From positions 17,453,996 to 17,517,995 of the forward strand of contig OY756968.1 in NCBI GenBank assembly GCA_963580455.1: 64,000 nt of DNA, in the 5' to 3' direction. Within the stretch, counting starts at the first letter, position 1. The number at the start of each line of letters is the position of its first letter. A program made the translations under genes and the position numbers. This DNA is from Euonymus europaeus (Eukaryota > Streptophyta > Magnoliopsida > Celastrales > Celastraceae). The notes under the pieces are model-generated. The model saw only the letters and a program-made list of their open reading frames with translations. It was not told where the DNA came from and did no database searches. This document shows, piece by piece, positions 30,681 through 44,554 of the stretch.

Positions 30681-32130
30681 CAATGATTCTCTCAATCTGC
30701 TTCATTACGCTTGGTAGATCCATGATGAAAATTTATGTGCCTTCTGATCAAGGATGTTAATCTTGTTTATGCATGACTTTGATGATTGTTTTGCATAATG
30801 ATCACTCATCGGTTCCCATTCACATCATTGATCGATCTTTAATGTTTTCCTCGTTGGGCCTTGGTTTTTGTACTTCCATTTTTTTCCTGTCGTATGGAAG
30901 TAAGTTCTATCAAGTGAGTTTTCTAGATGCATTGTGGACTGAGGGGCAATCTTAAACCCCTTGCAATGCAGTTGGCTTGATTGATCGAATTCTTCTGGGT
31001 GAATATCATCTCTACCAATGACCTGTTTATAGAAGAACTGAGGTACTCCCCGTCTTGAGGTTATTTCTGATTTCTTTTACTTTTTCATGCATCAGTTGTT
31101 GAGCCAATGAGCCCTCATTGTTTTGTGAAATTGCTAGAGACGTTGAGTCATTGACCTTGTCACTTGTCAGCAATACACCGGACTATGGTCCTCTGCCACC
31201 AAGCTCAACTGCATGGTGCCTGGCTCCGTTTGATCCGGAGACCTAAAGTTTTTTCTATTCCTTAAAGTTTTAAGAGGGGGACCGCGCGCAAGAGGTTGTC
31301 GACTCTCTTGCCAATTCCATCTCTTATGTTATTCTTTGATCATACAATTGTACTCACCAAGACTTCTATGAACTGAAAAGTAACCCTCTTATGCTGGTTA
31401 ATGTTATTCGATTTTTTTCCACCTTTGTTTCAGCTCTTTGATCATAGATCTAACTAGGTAGGAGCCCGCGCGTCCCTTTTTCTGCTTTTTTTTATTAATT
31501 TTTAAAATCTTTCTCGACATATATATTTTGACAATTTATTTTCACTCATCCATGCAGAAGCTTTATTTTATCCTTCCGATATTCCCATAATAACTTTTTA
31601 GTGAATACCAGAATTAGGAATAGAGAATTATATTAGCGAGAAAAAAATATTGAGTACTATAGATGAGATGCTACTTCACCAATTCTTCCTCGCTCTAATA
31701 ATTATTAAGAACAGTAGACAAATTTTTTATAAGAGTCTTCACATGATTATAACTTCTTCTATAAAGAGTGAAGTACCAGTTTAGTTCCTTCATCCAAACA
31801 CAAGGACATTCGTAGGCAAACAATTATTAAAGCCTGAAAATTTGATTTTGGGTTTAACTGTTATTGTCAAATAGATTGGAAAAAATAAACACATTTCATT
31901 TGTGTCACATTTCAACGATGCTAATACAGTGAGGTTGAGTTTAGAGTTTTGGCAATACAGGTAATATGTCATCAAACTAAAAATATGAATAATTGATGAT
32001 TCCATTTTGTCACATAAAATAGGGTTTAGAAAGGAAGAATCTCGGACCTCATTTAACTAACAACAAAATATCTCAAAACTTGGAGACACTTAGTTACAAA
32101 TTTAATCAACTAATGAAATTTTGGTTGCTA
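30681..32130. other. No gene recognised
   Basis: A GC-richer stretch at about 31165-31245 reads NTPDYGPLPPSSTAWCLAPF in one + frame and may be an old exon, but I do not know the family. The rest is AT-rich with no motif. Confidence 0.35.
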
Positions 32131-32135
32131 CCAAC

Positions 32136-32186
32136 CCTTGGATTTTCTATCGAAACAATACCACAGGTCTCTGTCATACCGTAGCC
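32136..32186 (-). pseudogene. Single exon of a 4-coumarate-CoA-ligase-like enzyme
   Basis: On the reverse strand, after a tttgctttcag acceptor, GYGMTETCGIVSIENPRVG precedes a GT. It matches the QGYGMTE adenylate-binding motif of the ANL superfamily and is closest to plant 4CL-like proteins. No other 4CL exon (for example SSGTTGLPKG) was found nearby, so it is a fragment. Confidence 0.6.
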
Positions 32187-32189
32187 CTG

Positions 32190-35100
32190 AAAGCAAATAA
32201 AGGTTCATAAATCTTAAGAGGTAATCAAATATCATCATTCTACAAACCACGAATAATTGACAAAAGCAATGGTTAAAAAAAATCTCGCAGAAGCTACTAA
32301 AAATAAGGCCAGAGAGACAATGCTTCCAAACCAAGGCTTACTTGAGGTACTCGCAGTTGGTGCCTGGAATATAAATAGACGCTTCATTCACACGGTTTGC
32401 CATTGCAAATATCCTACATTCTCTTCCAAAAGAACCAAAAGAGCTCGTTGTCTCCATAACACAATTAAAGATTCAGAATTACAACAAATGTAAAGATTAC
32501 CTGCTTTCAAAACAAATCAAACTATCGGTGCTCAAACTACCATCGTTGTTGGAATCAAAGAGTTGCATCATCTCTTGAGCACTCCAAGGGCACCTGAAGG
32601 GAAGAGCCCATTGGACGACCTCTCACCTTCTTTGTCAAGACCTGTCAATTTTGCACAGGCACTGTTCTCCATCGTCATCAACATGAAAACCCATGAACGC
32701 AGTTAGATCAAGAGACTTTAGTTTGATGAGCACAAAAAAATAAATTCAAAAATATCATACAAACCCAAAATTGATGTGAGAGTACCAAGAACACCAAATT
32801 GCACAAGCCAGTTATATTAATAGAAGAAATAAGGTTAATCTAAGAAATTACCTCAGTTAACAAGGGCAATTTCGTGAAACAACCAAGAGAATAAGCCTTC
32901 TCTTTGGTTTAGAGAGAGATAGACAGCCTTGGCTGCAAATACAGCTGGATTGCCTCTTTTGATAAATTCCCCAGAGCTCTCCAACCTTTTCATACAACAA
33001 ACTAGCATTTGTATTAGTGGACTGGACCAACTTATTCACAGTTTCCAAAGCATTGCACAACTAAAACAGCCAAAAAAATGAAGAGTAAGATCATTACTCA
33101 TTAGCAATCTGATTCATGGTAAATCTTAGGGAAATCTTGTACTCAGCTAGAAGCTCGATGAACTATTTGAAAGTAAAAGATGAATGCAAAGCAGTTCATA
33201 TGCCAATACTGATAATTAAACCTTTAGAGTTGGAGCTGTCCATGAATATCTTTAATCAACCATTAGGGTCAAGGATCTATCATGTTGTATCACGATTTCT
33301 TCATGCCAATATTTTTTGCGTTTGTTTGGTCCATTAAGCTATTTTTTCACAAAAAAATCAAATTAGTTGTCAGCCAAATTGAGGATATGCATCAGCCTAT
33401 ATAATTCTATTGATAATTATGCAGACACCTTCTTATCTCCTAGTAAGTTAGTGTAACCTCAACTGAGCTAAAGTAAATCTGGAAGTTCATTGACACCAAC
33501 TAAGCTAAAGTTTGTTTTGTTCGTTGACACTATCTAGGTTTTTTTGAAATAAAATTTTGTGTATTCTAAAAAATCAAATTGGATGTTATTTCTTCACAAT
33601 TCACATAGCTATAATATTAAGGGCTTGTATAGCTTTAATATTAAAGTCTTGTAGAAAATCATGGGAGTCCCAATTACATCGAGGCACCTATCAGCATATC
33701 AGCATTATAAAAAATTAACCGCAGAAAAAATAAGGATAAGTAAAATCTTAACTTTCATCATCTTTCCCTGCAAACAAAAACTTCTTCTTCACAAGATGTA
33801 CTCACATGAACCCACTGGGATAGCTAAAACACAAACCATAAAGTGTATAAGAAGTCAAAGAAAATGAAGAACCAAAAATGAAAGATGCCCACCTGTCACA
33901 AACTCCCAATAAGCAAAGAATCAAACATTCATCTACTATGTTGTCCTCATCCATACATATATATGGGGGGAAAGAGAGAGAGAGAGAGGGTGTATTATGC
34001 AAACTTCTTGGTGGGTAGCTGTTGGAACGATATTTCACTTCCATGCTAATAAATATATACTTCTCAGTTTTCAGTTGCTAATCTCCATCATAAATCCTAT
34101 TTGAACTCTGGAAAGAGAAGGAGGCAATTGAAATCGAAACAGCAAGTAAGGACATAGATAATAAATGAGTTTTTTTATCAAAAAATAATTAGCATTTAAA
34201 ATAAATGAAATGTATGTGTACTATTGGCTACAAATCCACTTAACTACACGTTGTACTTATATGTAAACAATTAAGGGATTGGCAAGACCTCCCAATAGAT
34301 CCAAAACCTAATATGTGAAACCCAATTTCAATCCCAATACAACCTCATCTCCATGTAGATGGTTCTGCTCTGGCTCTTAACTACAGAGGAAGAATAACAT
34401 AACGGTGATGGCTAAGACTAAACTAAAAACAAAAATAATGACTAAGAACAGAGGAAAAGAATATCCAAATGAATTAAAACAACAAATAACAAACCTCAAA
34501 ATGTGACCAACCTCTAGTGAGCAGAAAGATCCAAAGTCTGACAGTAGATAAACAAAGCAAGACTCCAATGCTCAAGCCAAGAAGCATACATCAGGAGCCA
34601 AACCAGCTCAGTCACCAGCAAGCAAGTATCAAGGATGTCTCCAACCTCTCCTTCTGTAATAACATTTTACGCACTAATTTGTTTTCCGGCAAATTAAATA
34701 ACTTCCAAAAAAGACATAGGTCCAGTTACAGAGAAAATAAAAATTGGATTGAATAAATGATTTTACAACAATAAATGATAATTATGCCTAACAGATCAGG
34801 AGAACAAATATAACAGAGGAGAGACCATTCCATAATAAGGCAATATTGTTAATCTAAGTACTATGATCAACTTTCTTATTTTTAGGGTTTAGTTGGAATA
34901 TCAGTAGTATATAGAGGCAAGAAATACTTGCCCAATAGCCACCGACGCTCTGTCCATAAACCCAAACCCAATCTTCACCTTTACCCATCATGATAAGGTT
35001 CAAAGCAACTGGATCATATCACATCCAATAGGTGCGTCAAACACAATCTGTTAAATTAATGATTTATGAGAATAAACGGATGATGAATCACACCACGTGT

Positions 35101-38100
35101 ATGAGCCTTTACTTTTAGTAGAAGCTTATATAACAATCATGGTCATATATGTGGTTAAATATACATAAATAGGCAGATTGAAGATTACATGGAGTCATCT
35201 GTTGTTAAATTATAAGTACACTAAAATGAGACCTAATATTATAACCATGATCATGTAGTCTTGCTGAAGCAATGGAGAAATACCTTCCGGTGTGGTCGTA
35301 TATGTCAACCATCGTAGTAAAGGAGACGTGATCAAAGAAGAATCGTGAATTACCCCAATGAGCCATGAACACCCCAAACCCAAAACCTGGGCATAAGAAA
35401 TGGAATAAAATCACGAAAAGACAATTGAAAAGCAAGACCCACAAATAGAAATTGGGCCAACCCAATAATCAAAAATTAGTGAAAATGTACCTAGTTAGGC
35501 TTGGGTATATTAGTATAATCAGCGAAGTAATCAAGAACATGTTTGTCAGTTCATAATAATATTGATGGAGCGAACAAAGAATCCAAGTGTCATGGTTCTC
35601 AAATATTGGCTTCTCCTCAAGCTGCATCTTTCCTTTAGTGAGACCTGTAGATCAGTAAACTTGTTCAAGAAAGGCTACACCAAATCCATTTCTGTTATGA
35701 TGACAGAGCTAGGTTATCCACCAATCTTACATGATCCAGCAAGAGAAGCGTATTTAGTTTTGGAATTGAGAAATCAAGGATCAAAATTTCGAGGTTGTAA
35801 AGGATACAATCTGTAGTGCCATCTATGCATGAGGCTTGATATCAACAACTTCAGACTGAAAACTTCATCGAAGAACACCAACCAACCACCTTTTCTGTTG
35901 TTTTTCCTTTTCATTTAATTAGAGCTTAAACTGATTTCCTTGTCTCACTCTCTAAACAATTAAATGTAGGATTGATAATAAAGCAAAGGAGTTTCACACT
36001 TTACTATGCATTATTTCATTAGGTTTTCGACCAAAAAATTGAAAAATTAATAACTAAAGAATTTAACACTTTACTATGCATTATTTCATTAGGTTAGATA
36101 ATTCGACAAAACAATTGAAAAATTAAGAACCGATAAGTATAGCTAAAACCTTTGAAGAAATGTAAAGGACATGAAAAGTACTAGCTTGGCAACAGTGGTT
36201 TTCATGGGCTCGTGCTTCAGCAGTTGCGAAACTGTTCTACACACAACAATACTTCAGTCGATGAAAATGTTAAAAATGGCAAAAAAATAAATTGGAATTA
36301 ATGCGAGATCAAACAAAAAGACTATATGAGATGTAGATTAGTAATTAGTTTAATACCTGAGCGTGCCAAATTTTGACGGCAACAACAATAAGAGAAGACA
36401 TTGTAGTACCACCAGAAGTTCCTACCTTTTGTTTTTTAGATCTCTGTATAGTTGAAGGGCTACAAAGGCTCTTGCGATCCTCTTGTTTTGGAAATTTTTC
36501 TCTCATTCGTTGCATCTCTAGCTACATATAGAAAATGAAGAAGTAAATCCAAGATGGTCAATCAAATTTGTTAAATAACATTTTCTGAAGAAATTTCTAT
36601 GAAAATGATACCAAGTGCAAGAGTTGGTATTCAGACTTTAATCCTCGCAAGCTCCCTCTCCAATGCGCTATTTTCTTCCTGCATTGCACACATTATATCA
36701 AGTGGGTTTTTATACTTGGTAGATATCAATGTCTCTTAAGCTCACAATACTGGTACATATTAATATTAATAGAAGCTATAATTTATTATATTAAATCGAC
36801 TGCTCTATTCAGCAAATCACCAGATTTTGGAAAACTGTTGAAATGTTCATTGATGAGTAACTGTATGAAAGGAAAAAATAATAGAAAATTAGATGGATTA
36901 AACAATTTAGTTGTGAGAATGATGAAATTATAAACCACATAAGTAAGATATCTTAGATCAATTTGACTTTAAATACAAAGCTGTCAAGGTAAAAACAAAG
37001 ACAACAAGATCCAAATGAATGGCATATATATTAATGACAATGAGATTAACACTGACTTAAAATAATGAACAACCAAAAGCTTGAAGCCTAGAATTTCCAT
37101 CCAACATTGAAAAGTCTGCCCAAGAACTTCTGTTAAAGTAATTAAAGAAGGATTTGAGATCTCACAGCCAGCACTCAATCATGGGAATGCAGAAATTGCA
37201 ATAGAATTCCTTGAATAATAAACATTAGTAGGAACTACAATTTTTAAAATTCAACCCATATAATAACCATCTACAAAAGGGCTCAACGAAACCATTAGGC
37301 ACATTCACAAAATAAAAAGATTGAATCATGAGGAGCACATATTTATCGAACCGAACAAAGCATTTTTTAGAATTAGGCATGGAAGGACCCAATCAAAAAT
37401 AGATATCAAAAAAGGAAAAATAAAGTAATCTACCTGAGAGTAAAAGTTGTGGCATGCCAACAAAATTCTAGTACGTGCAAGCACCTGAACATTGGCAAAA
37501 AAAATTACATGAAGATAATGATTTCTTTAGAGTAATTAATTTTTGTGTTCCATTGTTCAATTAGTATGAAGAGTTTTGTTCCATGGACAGAATGTTTGTG
37601 AGCTTCGACACCAACACTTGCTACTTGTTGCTTGAAGTGATTTCTCGGCCTGAAACCATTTCATTGAGAAAGGAAAATAGGACATCAAGATTCAAGCACA
37701 TCATTTGAAGGTGTTTTTCTTACCAACCAAATAAAATTTTTTAGGGTTATCGATAAAGAGTGTTGTAGTTGAACATGCAGGAGAGAGAAAATTGGTTCCT
37801 GGTGTGTCCATTTGTTCAAGCCTTTCAAGGAAAGCATAAGGAAGCGCCATCTATGCTGAGAAGCAGAGATGTACACATAATTTATCTCCTGCACGTAATA
37901 TGGCAAAATCAAAGTGAGAAAACTGGAAACAGAGAAGAAAGAAGAGCATAAATTGAAACGAAGAAGGAAATAAATTACTTAAGAATCGCTGGAGATAATG
38001 CAGAAGAATGAGATACGAAGAAGAAGAATTTACAAAGAAAATATCAATTGAAACAACCTAAAATGGGAAGCTGTTTCGTGGGAGGTGGGTCTGGGTGGTG

Positions 38101-38450
38101 AGGTCAGGATCGGTAGCGTGGGAGGTCGTGCCTTAAGTCTGTGGAAGATTGGCGTCGAAGGACGACGTCGTGTTGCGGCACATGTGTCAGGCTAGGCGAC
38201 TACCCTGACACCAGAGACTTTTATGGAGCATGCTTGCACCTACATGGACGGTGGAGATGGCAGGGGTACCCAGACGATGGACGGCCAAGAGTGGCGCAGA
38301 TTCGAGCAAGTAGGAGGAAGAAAGCAGGGCTAACCAACACGCAGAGGATCAACCAGGAACGACGTCGTTTTCTGAGCCCGGGTGTCAATACAATTCGCTG
38401 AGGGAAGTGGTATTTGCCGGACTCACCCTTAGGAAGCCGCATTTCATTTC
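32190..38450 (-). other. Region of scattered reverse-strand exon candidates, unresolved
   Basis: Several reverse-strand pieces look exon-like, with AG and GT borders: CPWSAQEMMQLFDSNNDGSL near 32511-32594, LCNALETVNKLVQSTNTNAS near 32973-33060, MRGRESS-free coiled stretch EENSALERELARI near 36637-36678, and LARTRILLACHNFYSQ near 37434-37486. I could not assign them to one gene or family. Most of the rest is AT-rich. At 38341-38400 and on the left flank is GC-rich sequence with the palindrome acgacgtcgt, perhaps a promoter or 5' UTR of a former reverse-strand gene. Confidence 0.3.
35994..36133. repeat. 70-bp tandem duplication
   Basis: 'actttactatgcattatttc' with attaggtt and a following 'cgacaaaa..attgaaaaatta' occurs twice, 70 bases apart. 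Confidence 0.85.
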
Positions 38451-38460
38451 ATTCCATTTT

Positions 38461-38560
38461 ATATTTATGTATGTATATGTATGTATGTATGTATATGTAT
38501 TTCATTCCATTTTATATATATGTATTGATTGATGTATTGATTGATTGATGATTATGTATG
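38461..38560. repeat. TATG/TGAT microsatellite
   Basis: Runs of tatgtatg and ttgattga. 'ttcattccattttata' is repeated on both sides of part of it (38443 and 38500). Confidence 0.9.
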
Positions 38561-38979
38561 CATTGACTGCTACTATATGATTTTCTCTCTCCCCCATCCC
38601 AATTGGGGAAAAAAGGTCGGTGTAGCGTCTAGTTTTTCGAATGACTAGAACACAATATCACAAAATTACAATTAAACTTAGTTTGAGCAAAATAAAAATG
38701 CTTTGAAACTTTATTATGAATTTTGATTGTTGAAAGAATGAATCACATTCCCTATAAACGTATTTGTTTTTTTTATTCTTGTGCATAAAAATATAGCACA
38801 AAAGTTTGTAACTTGGAAAACTCCAAATGTACATAAAGCTGCTGTACATAAGCATACATAATCTAGTCATCATCCTAGTCAGCATTCCACATAGGATTAC
38901 CAAAGTTGAGTTTGGTTAACCCAGTTATATCTTCCCGCCTCTCTCATGCTGTCAAATCAAATGGTGTGCGTCTCAATGA
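38561..38979. other. No gene recognised
   Basis: AT-rich spacer before the MULE region. An 81-codon reverse frame shows no motif. Confidence 0.4.
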
Positions 38980-38981
38980 TG

Positions 38982-39670
38982 GTGTAATGCTGGCGACTTC
39001 TCTTGCACATTTCCCTTTTATTTTTTTTAATAATAAAATTATGTAATGGAGTACAGAGGAAGTTCTGGTTATTTGTGTTAGCTTTGTGGGAGGGTTGAAC
39101 GTGCGGAAGGCAAGAGGAGATCGACGCCATTTTTGGTGATCTTAAGGTAAGCAGATGATCAAAAAAGCCTATTGAGGTTGGGTTTCCATTTGGGTAGGGG
39201 TTTATTTAGCTTTCTTAACATGGTTCCCATTGGTTTACGGTAGTGGTTAATCAGATTATCAAATAAGGCTTTTGAGGTTGTGTTTCCATTTGGGTAGAGG
39301 TTGCTTTAGCCATGTTAGCATGGATTATAATTAGGTTTTGTTGGGTGTTTTTTATTTTTTGAGCTAGGAAGAGACTGTGTTTGAGGTTTTCTGTTTGATT
39401 ACATTATGTAATTATGGAATAGGTATTCATCATGATTCAAAGAAAGTAGTTGAAATGAGTTGGCAATGTATCTTTGTGGGTTTTAATAATAACATGGTTG
39501 TTATGAGTAATTACACTTTTTATATGTATAGTTACATTTTTAGCATAGGTTACCAATTTATATTGTATGTTTAAATAATTACATTTTTCACATGATTAAT
39601 TACAATTTTAGTATACACAATGACATTTTCAATTGTATTTAATGCATTTTGAGTATATATATTTGATTAC
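38982..39670. promoter_or_regulatory. TGTAAT motif cluster, left of the transposase
   Basis: Copies on either strand near 38982, 39042, 39398, 39407, 39510, 39578, 39599 and 39665. Many extend to A(A/G/T)TGTAAT(T/A). This is the upstream region of the transposase, where a promoter would lie. A DNA-binding role is inference. Confidence 0.6.
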
Positions 39671-39726
39671 ACAGATATCCGGTGTTTCTCATTAGCAACA
39701 GTTATTTTTGTTTTCGTAGGGAAGTC

Positions 39727-41940
39727 ATGGTTGATTGTGTTGATGTTGCTGCAGATGGGGTACCAAGGATTGGGATGTCTTTTGAATCAGTGGATGAAAT
39801 GTTTAACTTCTATAAGGAATATGGGGTTGCTAATGGGTTCTCGGTGAAAAGGAGGTCACTTACTAAGGATCAGAATGGGATGTATAAGTACTTGATTTTC
39901 AGTTGTGGGAGGTCGGACAAGTAAGTAAACCATTCAAGAAACCCAATCAATCATCGTGCTAATTCTAAGAATGATTGCAAGGCAAGGATGACGGGCCGAT
40001 TCAATGTGAATGGGAAGTGGGAGATTACCTTGTTTGATGACGATCACAATCATGAATTGAGTCCTAGTCAAAGCAGATTTTTTAGATGCAATAGGGAGAT
40101 TAACCCGCATGTCAAGAGGCAACTAGAGATCAACGACATTGCTGGCATTAGACCGAGCAAAAGCCATAATTCACTAGTAATTTCCACTGGGGGTTAAGAA
40201 AAGTTGGCATTCCTAGAGAAGGATACTATGAATTTACTATCTAAGGCAAGATGTATGCGCCTTGGTGAAGGTGATGCGACTGCGATGGAAAGCTATTTTT
40301 TGAGGATGCAATCGAGCAATGCTGGGTTCTTCTCAATGATTGATTAGGATGACGATGGACGCCTCAAAAATGTATTTTGGGCCAATCCGCGTAGTAGGGT
40401 GGCGTATCAAGAATTCAGAGATGTGGTTACGTTTGACACAACATATCTTACTAATAAGTATGATATGTCATTCGCTCCATTTGTCGGGGTTAACCACCAT
40501 GGTCATTCCATACTTTTCGGTTGTGGGTTGATTTCGAGTGAAGATACAGAGACATTTGTTTGGTTGTTCAAAACATGGTTAGCATGTATGGGAGGTGTTC
40601 CACCTAAAGGTATTATTACTGGTCAGGATCAGGCTATGAAGAATGCTATAGAAATTGTATTTTCATCGACGAAACATAGACTAGGTTTGTGGCACATAAT
40701 GAAGAAGGTGCCAGAGAAATTACGTTATCATGACCAGTATGAAGATTTGTCAAAAATGTTGGCTGAAGCTGTTTATGATTCACAAAGCGTCGATGAGTTT
40801 AAGGGTAAATATCTATTTTTGTTTTTGCTGGGTGTCTAACATGTAATTAAGAAGTTTAATAGTGTAATAGGGTTACATATAATGTAATTGTCAGTTTATA
40901 TAATGTAATTCACACAGACTGCTTTTTTCCATGACAGATTTGAGGAGCTTGCTCATTTACATGAATAATCTGCAAGAAAATGCTTGGCTGGAGCAACTAC
41001 ACTCGCAGAGACAGATGTGGGTTCCGATTTTTGTGAAAAAATGGTTTTGGGCCGGTATGTCTACGACGGGGCGAAGTGAAAGTATGAATGCTTTCTTTGA
41101 TGGGTATGTGAATTCAAAGACATCTTTGAAACAATTTGTAGAACAATATGATAATGCTTTAAAGAGGTAAGTCGAGAAGGAATGTGAGGCTGATTTTGAA
41201 TCCTTGAACAAACAAATTCCTTGCTCTACATTTTATGAGATGGAGAAGCAGATGCAAAATGCCTACACTGCTAGGAAGTTCATTGAAGTTCAAAAAGAAT
41301 TGCTTGGTATGATGTATTGTGGGATCATAGGTGTTGATAAATATCTATTGCTGACGGAGTACGTCGTCATGGAGGATGTTGTTTATGGGGAGGGTTTCAA
41401 GAAGAAGGTTATGTTCAATGTAAGGTACGATGGGCATGATATAAGTTGTTCTTGTCTCAGTTATGAGTTCCGTGGAATTATGTGCAAGCACGCTTTGAAG
41501 GTGTTCATTGATAATGATAAGTTCATTTTGCCCGAGCACTATGTTCTACGGAGATGGAGGAAAGATATTAAGAGGTGTCATACGCGTGTTATGGTTAATT
41601 GAGTTGGTTCGAACACAACTGTTGAACAACGTAGATATGATGAATTGTGCAAATCATTTAACCGTCTAGCCGATGTGGCAGCTGAGAAGGAAGTCAAATA
41701 TTTTAATTTGTTGAAATGGGTTTAGGCTTATTATGTTAGTATTACATCAACCACAAATGCAGCAGTCAATACAGGTGTCAGTAAACCAATTGATCCGATT
41801 GTCAAAAGAGGAAAGGGTCACCCTCGGATTGTTATGAAGAAAAGGGTGCTCTGGAGGAAAAAAAAAGGGCAGTGGTAGCATGTCAATTGCAGCTGTTCAA
41901 GTCAATGAAGATATTAATGTTGAAGCGGGGGAGGGGGGGT
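39727..41940 (+). pseudogene. FAR1-type MULE transposase, broken
   Basis: MVDCVDVAADGVPRIGMSFE begins a FAR1-type DNA-binding domain (FYKEYGVANGFSVKRRS; zinc ligands in SCGR, DCKAR and DDDHNHEL). The MULE catalytic domain follows: FDTTYLTNKYDMSFAPFVGV with the first Asp; GIITGQDQAMKNAI, where the usual TDQ Asp seems to be Gly; and WHIMKKVPEKL. An intron at about 40804-40938 holds four TGTAAT copies. After it come MSTTGRSESMNAFFDGYVNS and a SWIM zinc finger, CSCLSYEFRGIMCKHAL. Stops at 39922, 40195, 40345, 41168, 41600 and 41723 and a small frameshift near 40955 break the frame. Host FHY3/FAR1 regulators derive from this family, but the convergent partner gene points to a transposon. Confidence 0.88.
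40840..40915. promoter_or_regulatory. TGTAAT motif cluster in the transposase intron
   Basis: Four + strand copies (near 40842, 40863, 40883 and 40903) in under 80 bases, inside the only intron seen in the transposase gene. Confidence 0.6.
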
Positions 41941-42215
41941 TAGCCATGTGATGTGTTAGACTTGGTCATGAGTGTTTATGTATTTTGTTATTTTTAAGAA
42001 TGACATGTTCATTGTAATATCCCTAACTAGGGTTTATTTTGTAATAAATGTTGAAGTTATAATTTGATGAACTTTATTTAAACTGGGGTTTCCACGAAGA
42101 AGTATGTAGTGAATATAACTAAATTATTACACTATCCATTTTATGTATTACATTGTGTTTCCATTTATTTACATTGTAAATTATTACATCATCCGATTCA
42201 CTTATTACATTGTGG
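41751..42215. promoter_or_regulatory. TGTAAT motif cluster between the convergent genes
   Basis: Copies near 41751, 42013, 42040, 42125, 42148, 42183 and 42204 on both strands, in the gap between the two gene 3' ends. A further copy is at 42514. Confidence 0.6.
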
Positions 42216-43844
42216 ACCGGTGTAAAAACACCATAGATGCATTTATTTACATGTGAAATCAAAAATACATAAACAATATGTGAATATATTAAATCCAAAA
42301 TGGTCTTCCTTAGACCCAACATGCCAACCTAGAGGCATAGTTCCAAAACATGCCAAACAAAGACTAAGCTACAGTGAAGTTGTCATGACCAGCGATACTA
42401 TAGGGTCTTCCAAAAACTTTGGATCCTCGGCTGCACTAGACTGCTTCTTCATCAAGTACTCTGAGTACGAGTTTATAAGCTACAGTGAAGTCACAGTGTT
42501 TAACACTTTAGAATGTAATTAAATCAATTTTTACAATTGTTGTGTCTAGCCACTACTCACATTGCTAGAAACCATGTCTCCATTGTACACGCCTCTCAAG
42601 TTTGAGTAAAGCAGGAAATTCTCCCCAAGCCAGACTACAGTACTGCATTTTTCAAAAATGCATTGTTTTTCAAGGATGATATAGTGTAATTAATGGATTC
42701 TAACGTGTGATAATAGACAACAATAGTGTATTTTATGAAAGATGTTCTAACGAGTAAAAGGCACCTCATTTTCCCTTGTGTAGCAACGTGTTCAAGTTTG
42801 GACAGGGCTTCAGGTGTCATGTGCTTGAATGTTGCACATCTTTTGTTGATTCGGAGTACCGTTATAGGAGTATCCGCCATTTCCATTTGATCTACATTCA
42901 CAATGTCTGTTAGGTCACCTTCACATTGCAAAACATGCTTTCCTTTTTCAGTTTTAGTTGTCTGGTTCCTGAATCCATACTCCAAGTCTGTGTCCTCTTT
43001 TCCAGCTCTTATCTTTGTTTTGATCCTCTTCACCATTGATGTTGTTGATTGTTTTCTTTTCTTTTCTACATGTTCAACAGTGGTGCTGTCGATTGTGATG
43101 GGAGCCACAGTTTGTAGGGGAGTTGCTTCAGCATCCACTAATGGATTAGGATTTTTTTCAGCTTCAGTACCATGTTCACTGTGAGGTGATACCTCTGCAT
43201 GATCAGCTGGAATTTTGGACTTCGGAGACTCGAATAAAGTGACAATGCTACCGGTTTTTGCTTTCAGTTTCTCAAGTTCTGCCATCACTCGATTTTTCTC
43301 ATCCATTATTTTCTACATTTCAAGGTCTTTCAGTGACATTGCTACTCTCATCTCTAACAACTCACTTTGCAACTTCTCTTTTTCCTTTATTTGCACTACA
43401 TTCTCCACTTGCATTATTTCAAGCTCCCTGTTAGCTGCATTCCTCTCCTTCTCCATTTCTTTTAATCTCAGGATGACATCTTTCAAAGCACTACCACGGT
43501 CAGTACATTCACCATGCGCAACACTGTTTGTTGGCGATGTCACAACTATTGTGTAAAGTTCATTTTCGTCCAAGATAGTTCGGTTACCGACATTTCTTCC
43601 ACTGCTTTCATGCCCTTCGTTCTCCGGTACAGGTTCATTATGCTCACTATTTGAGGAGCTTGTGTTCTCACTATCTTCATCGCCGCTCTCCTCACTTTCA
43701 TCGCTCTCATCTGTTTCGGTATCGGAATCGGACTGCTCATTCTCAAGTACAAGTTCTTCCTTTTTACTCATGACTAATTCGCCTTGAATTACGTTGTTCG
43801 CCTGCAATTTAAATGCCAGTAAAATGTTATTAACAACTTTCACA

Positions 43845-43890
43845 GTGTAAATAAGGGGAAACATAGTGTAAATAAGGGGAAACATAGTGT
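43845..43890. repeat. 21-bp tandem repeat in the DUF1985-like gene's intron
   Basis: 'agtgtaaataaggggaaaca' occurs twice with a partial third copy. It carries AGTGTAA, close to the element's motif. Confidence 0.85.
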
Positions 43891-44554
43891 TATAGGAGAA
43901 CCACTTGAGTAAAATTACCATTTTCCCTCTCAAGGTGTCGATGTGAGTTTCTTTGAAATACTTTTGCCAGCCTTTGATGTCCCACTTCAGGAATCGCGGG
44001 AACGTCCTCGATCGCACAGGATTGAACAAGTTTGTGTGTTCGCATAACCAATATTGCATGCATATTCAAATGAACTTATTAGATGTGTACACAGTAATTA
44101 TAGGTCCAATGATGTAGTAGGTTAGAGGTAACTTATAGAAATCACAGCAACAAATCTTGTTTTTTTCTTCGGTTGCGAGATGTTCTTCGATATGGAATCG
44201 ATGAGAGTGTCCACTATTGCTTTCAACCAATTATATTTCATCACATAATTAAGATCATATACCAAGTTCACGAAGGCCCATGGCAGGTGATCTGCTCTTG
44301 TTGAGAAAAATAAAGTCAAGCAAGCATATAACATCATCAATCTGACAATGTCTTTTGCATCCTTCTCCTTATCTCTTTTCACAGCTTTCTCAATGGCAGC
44401 CTTAATGTTCGATAACTTCAACCTTCTTTGGTGTTTGAAACAACGTCTCACAAACTTGTTCCCACTAGGCTTCTTTGATCTCCCAATCTTTAGTAATCTA
44501 TTTCCATATATAATACCAAAGATGACGGTTATATCATTTTCATTTAGGTTTACG

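Noticed and set aside
31168..31244. GC-rich exon-like run NTPDYGPLPPSSTAWCLAPF
   Set aside because: No family recognised and no partner exon or clear splice pair. Mentioned only in the regional entry.
32511..32594. EF-hand-like loop DSNNDGSLSTDS on the reverse strand
   Set aside because: One isolated loop without a second EF-hand or a recognised gene. Kept only as an exon candidate in the regional entry.
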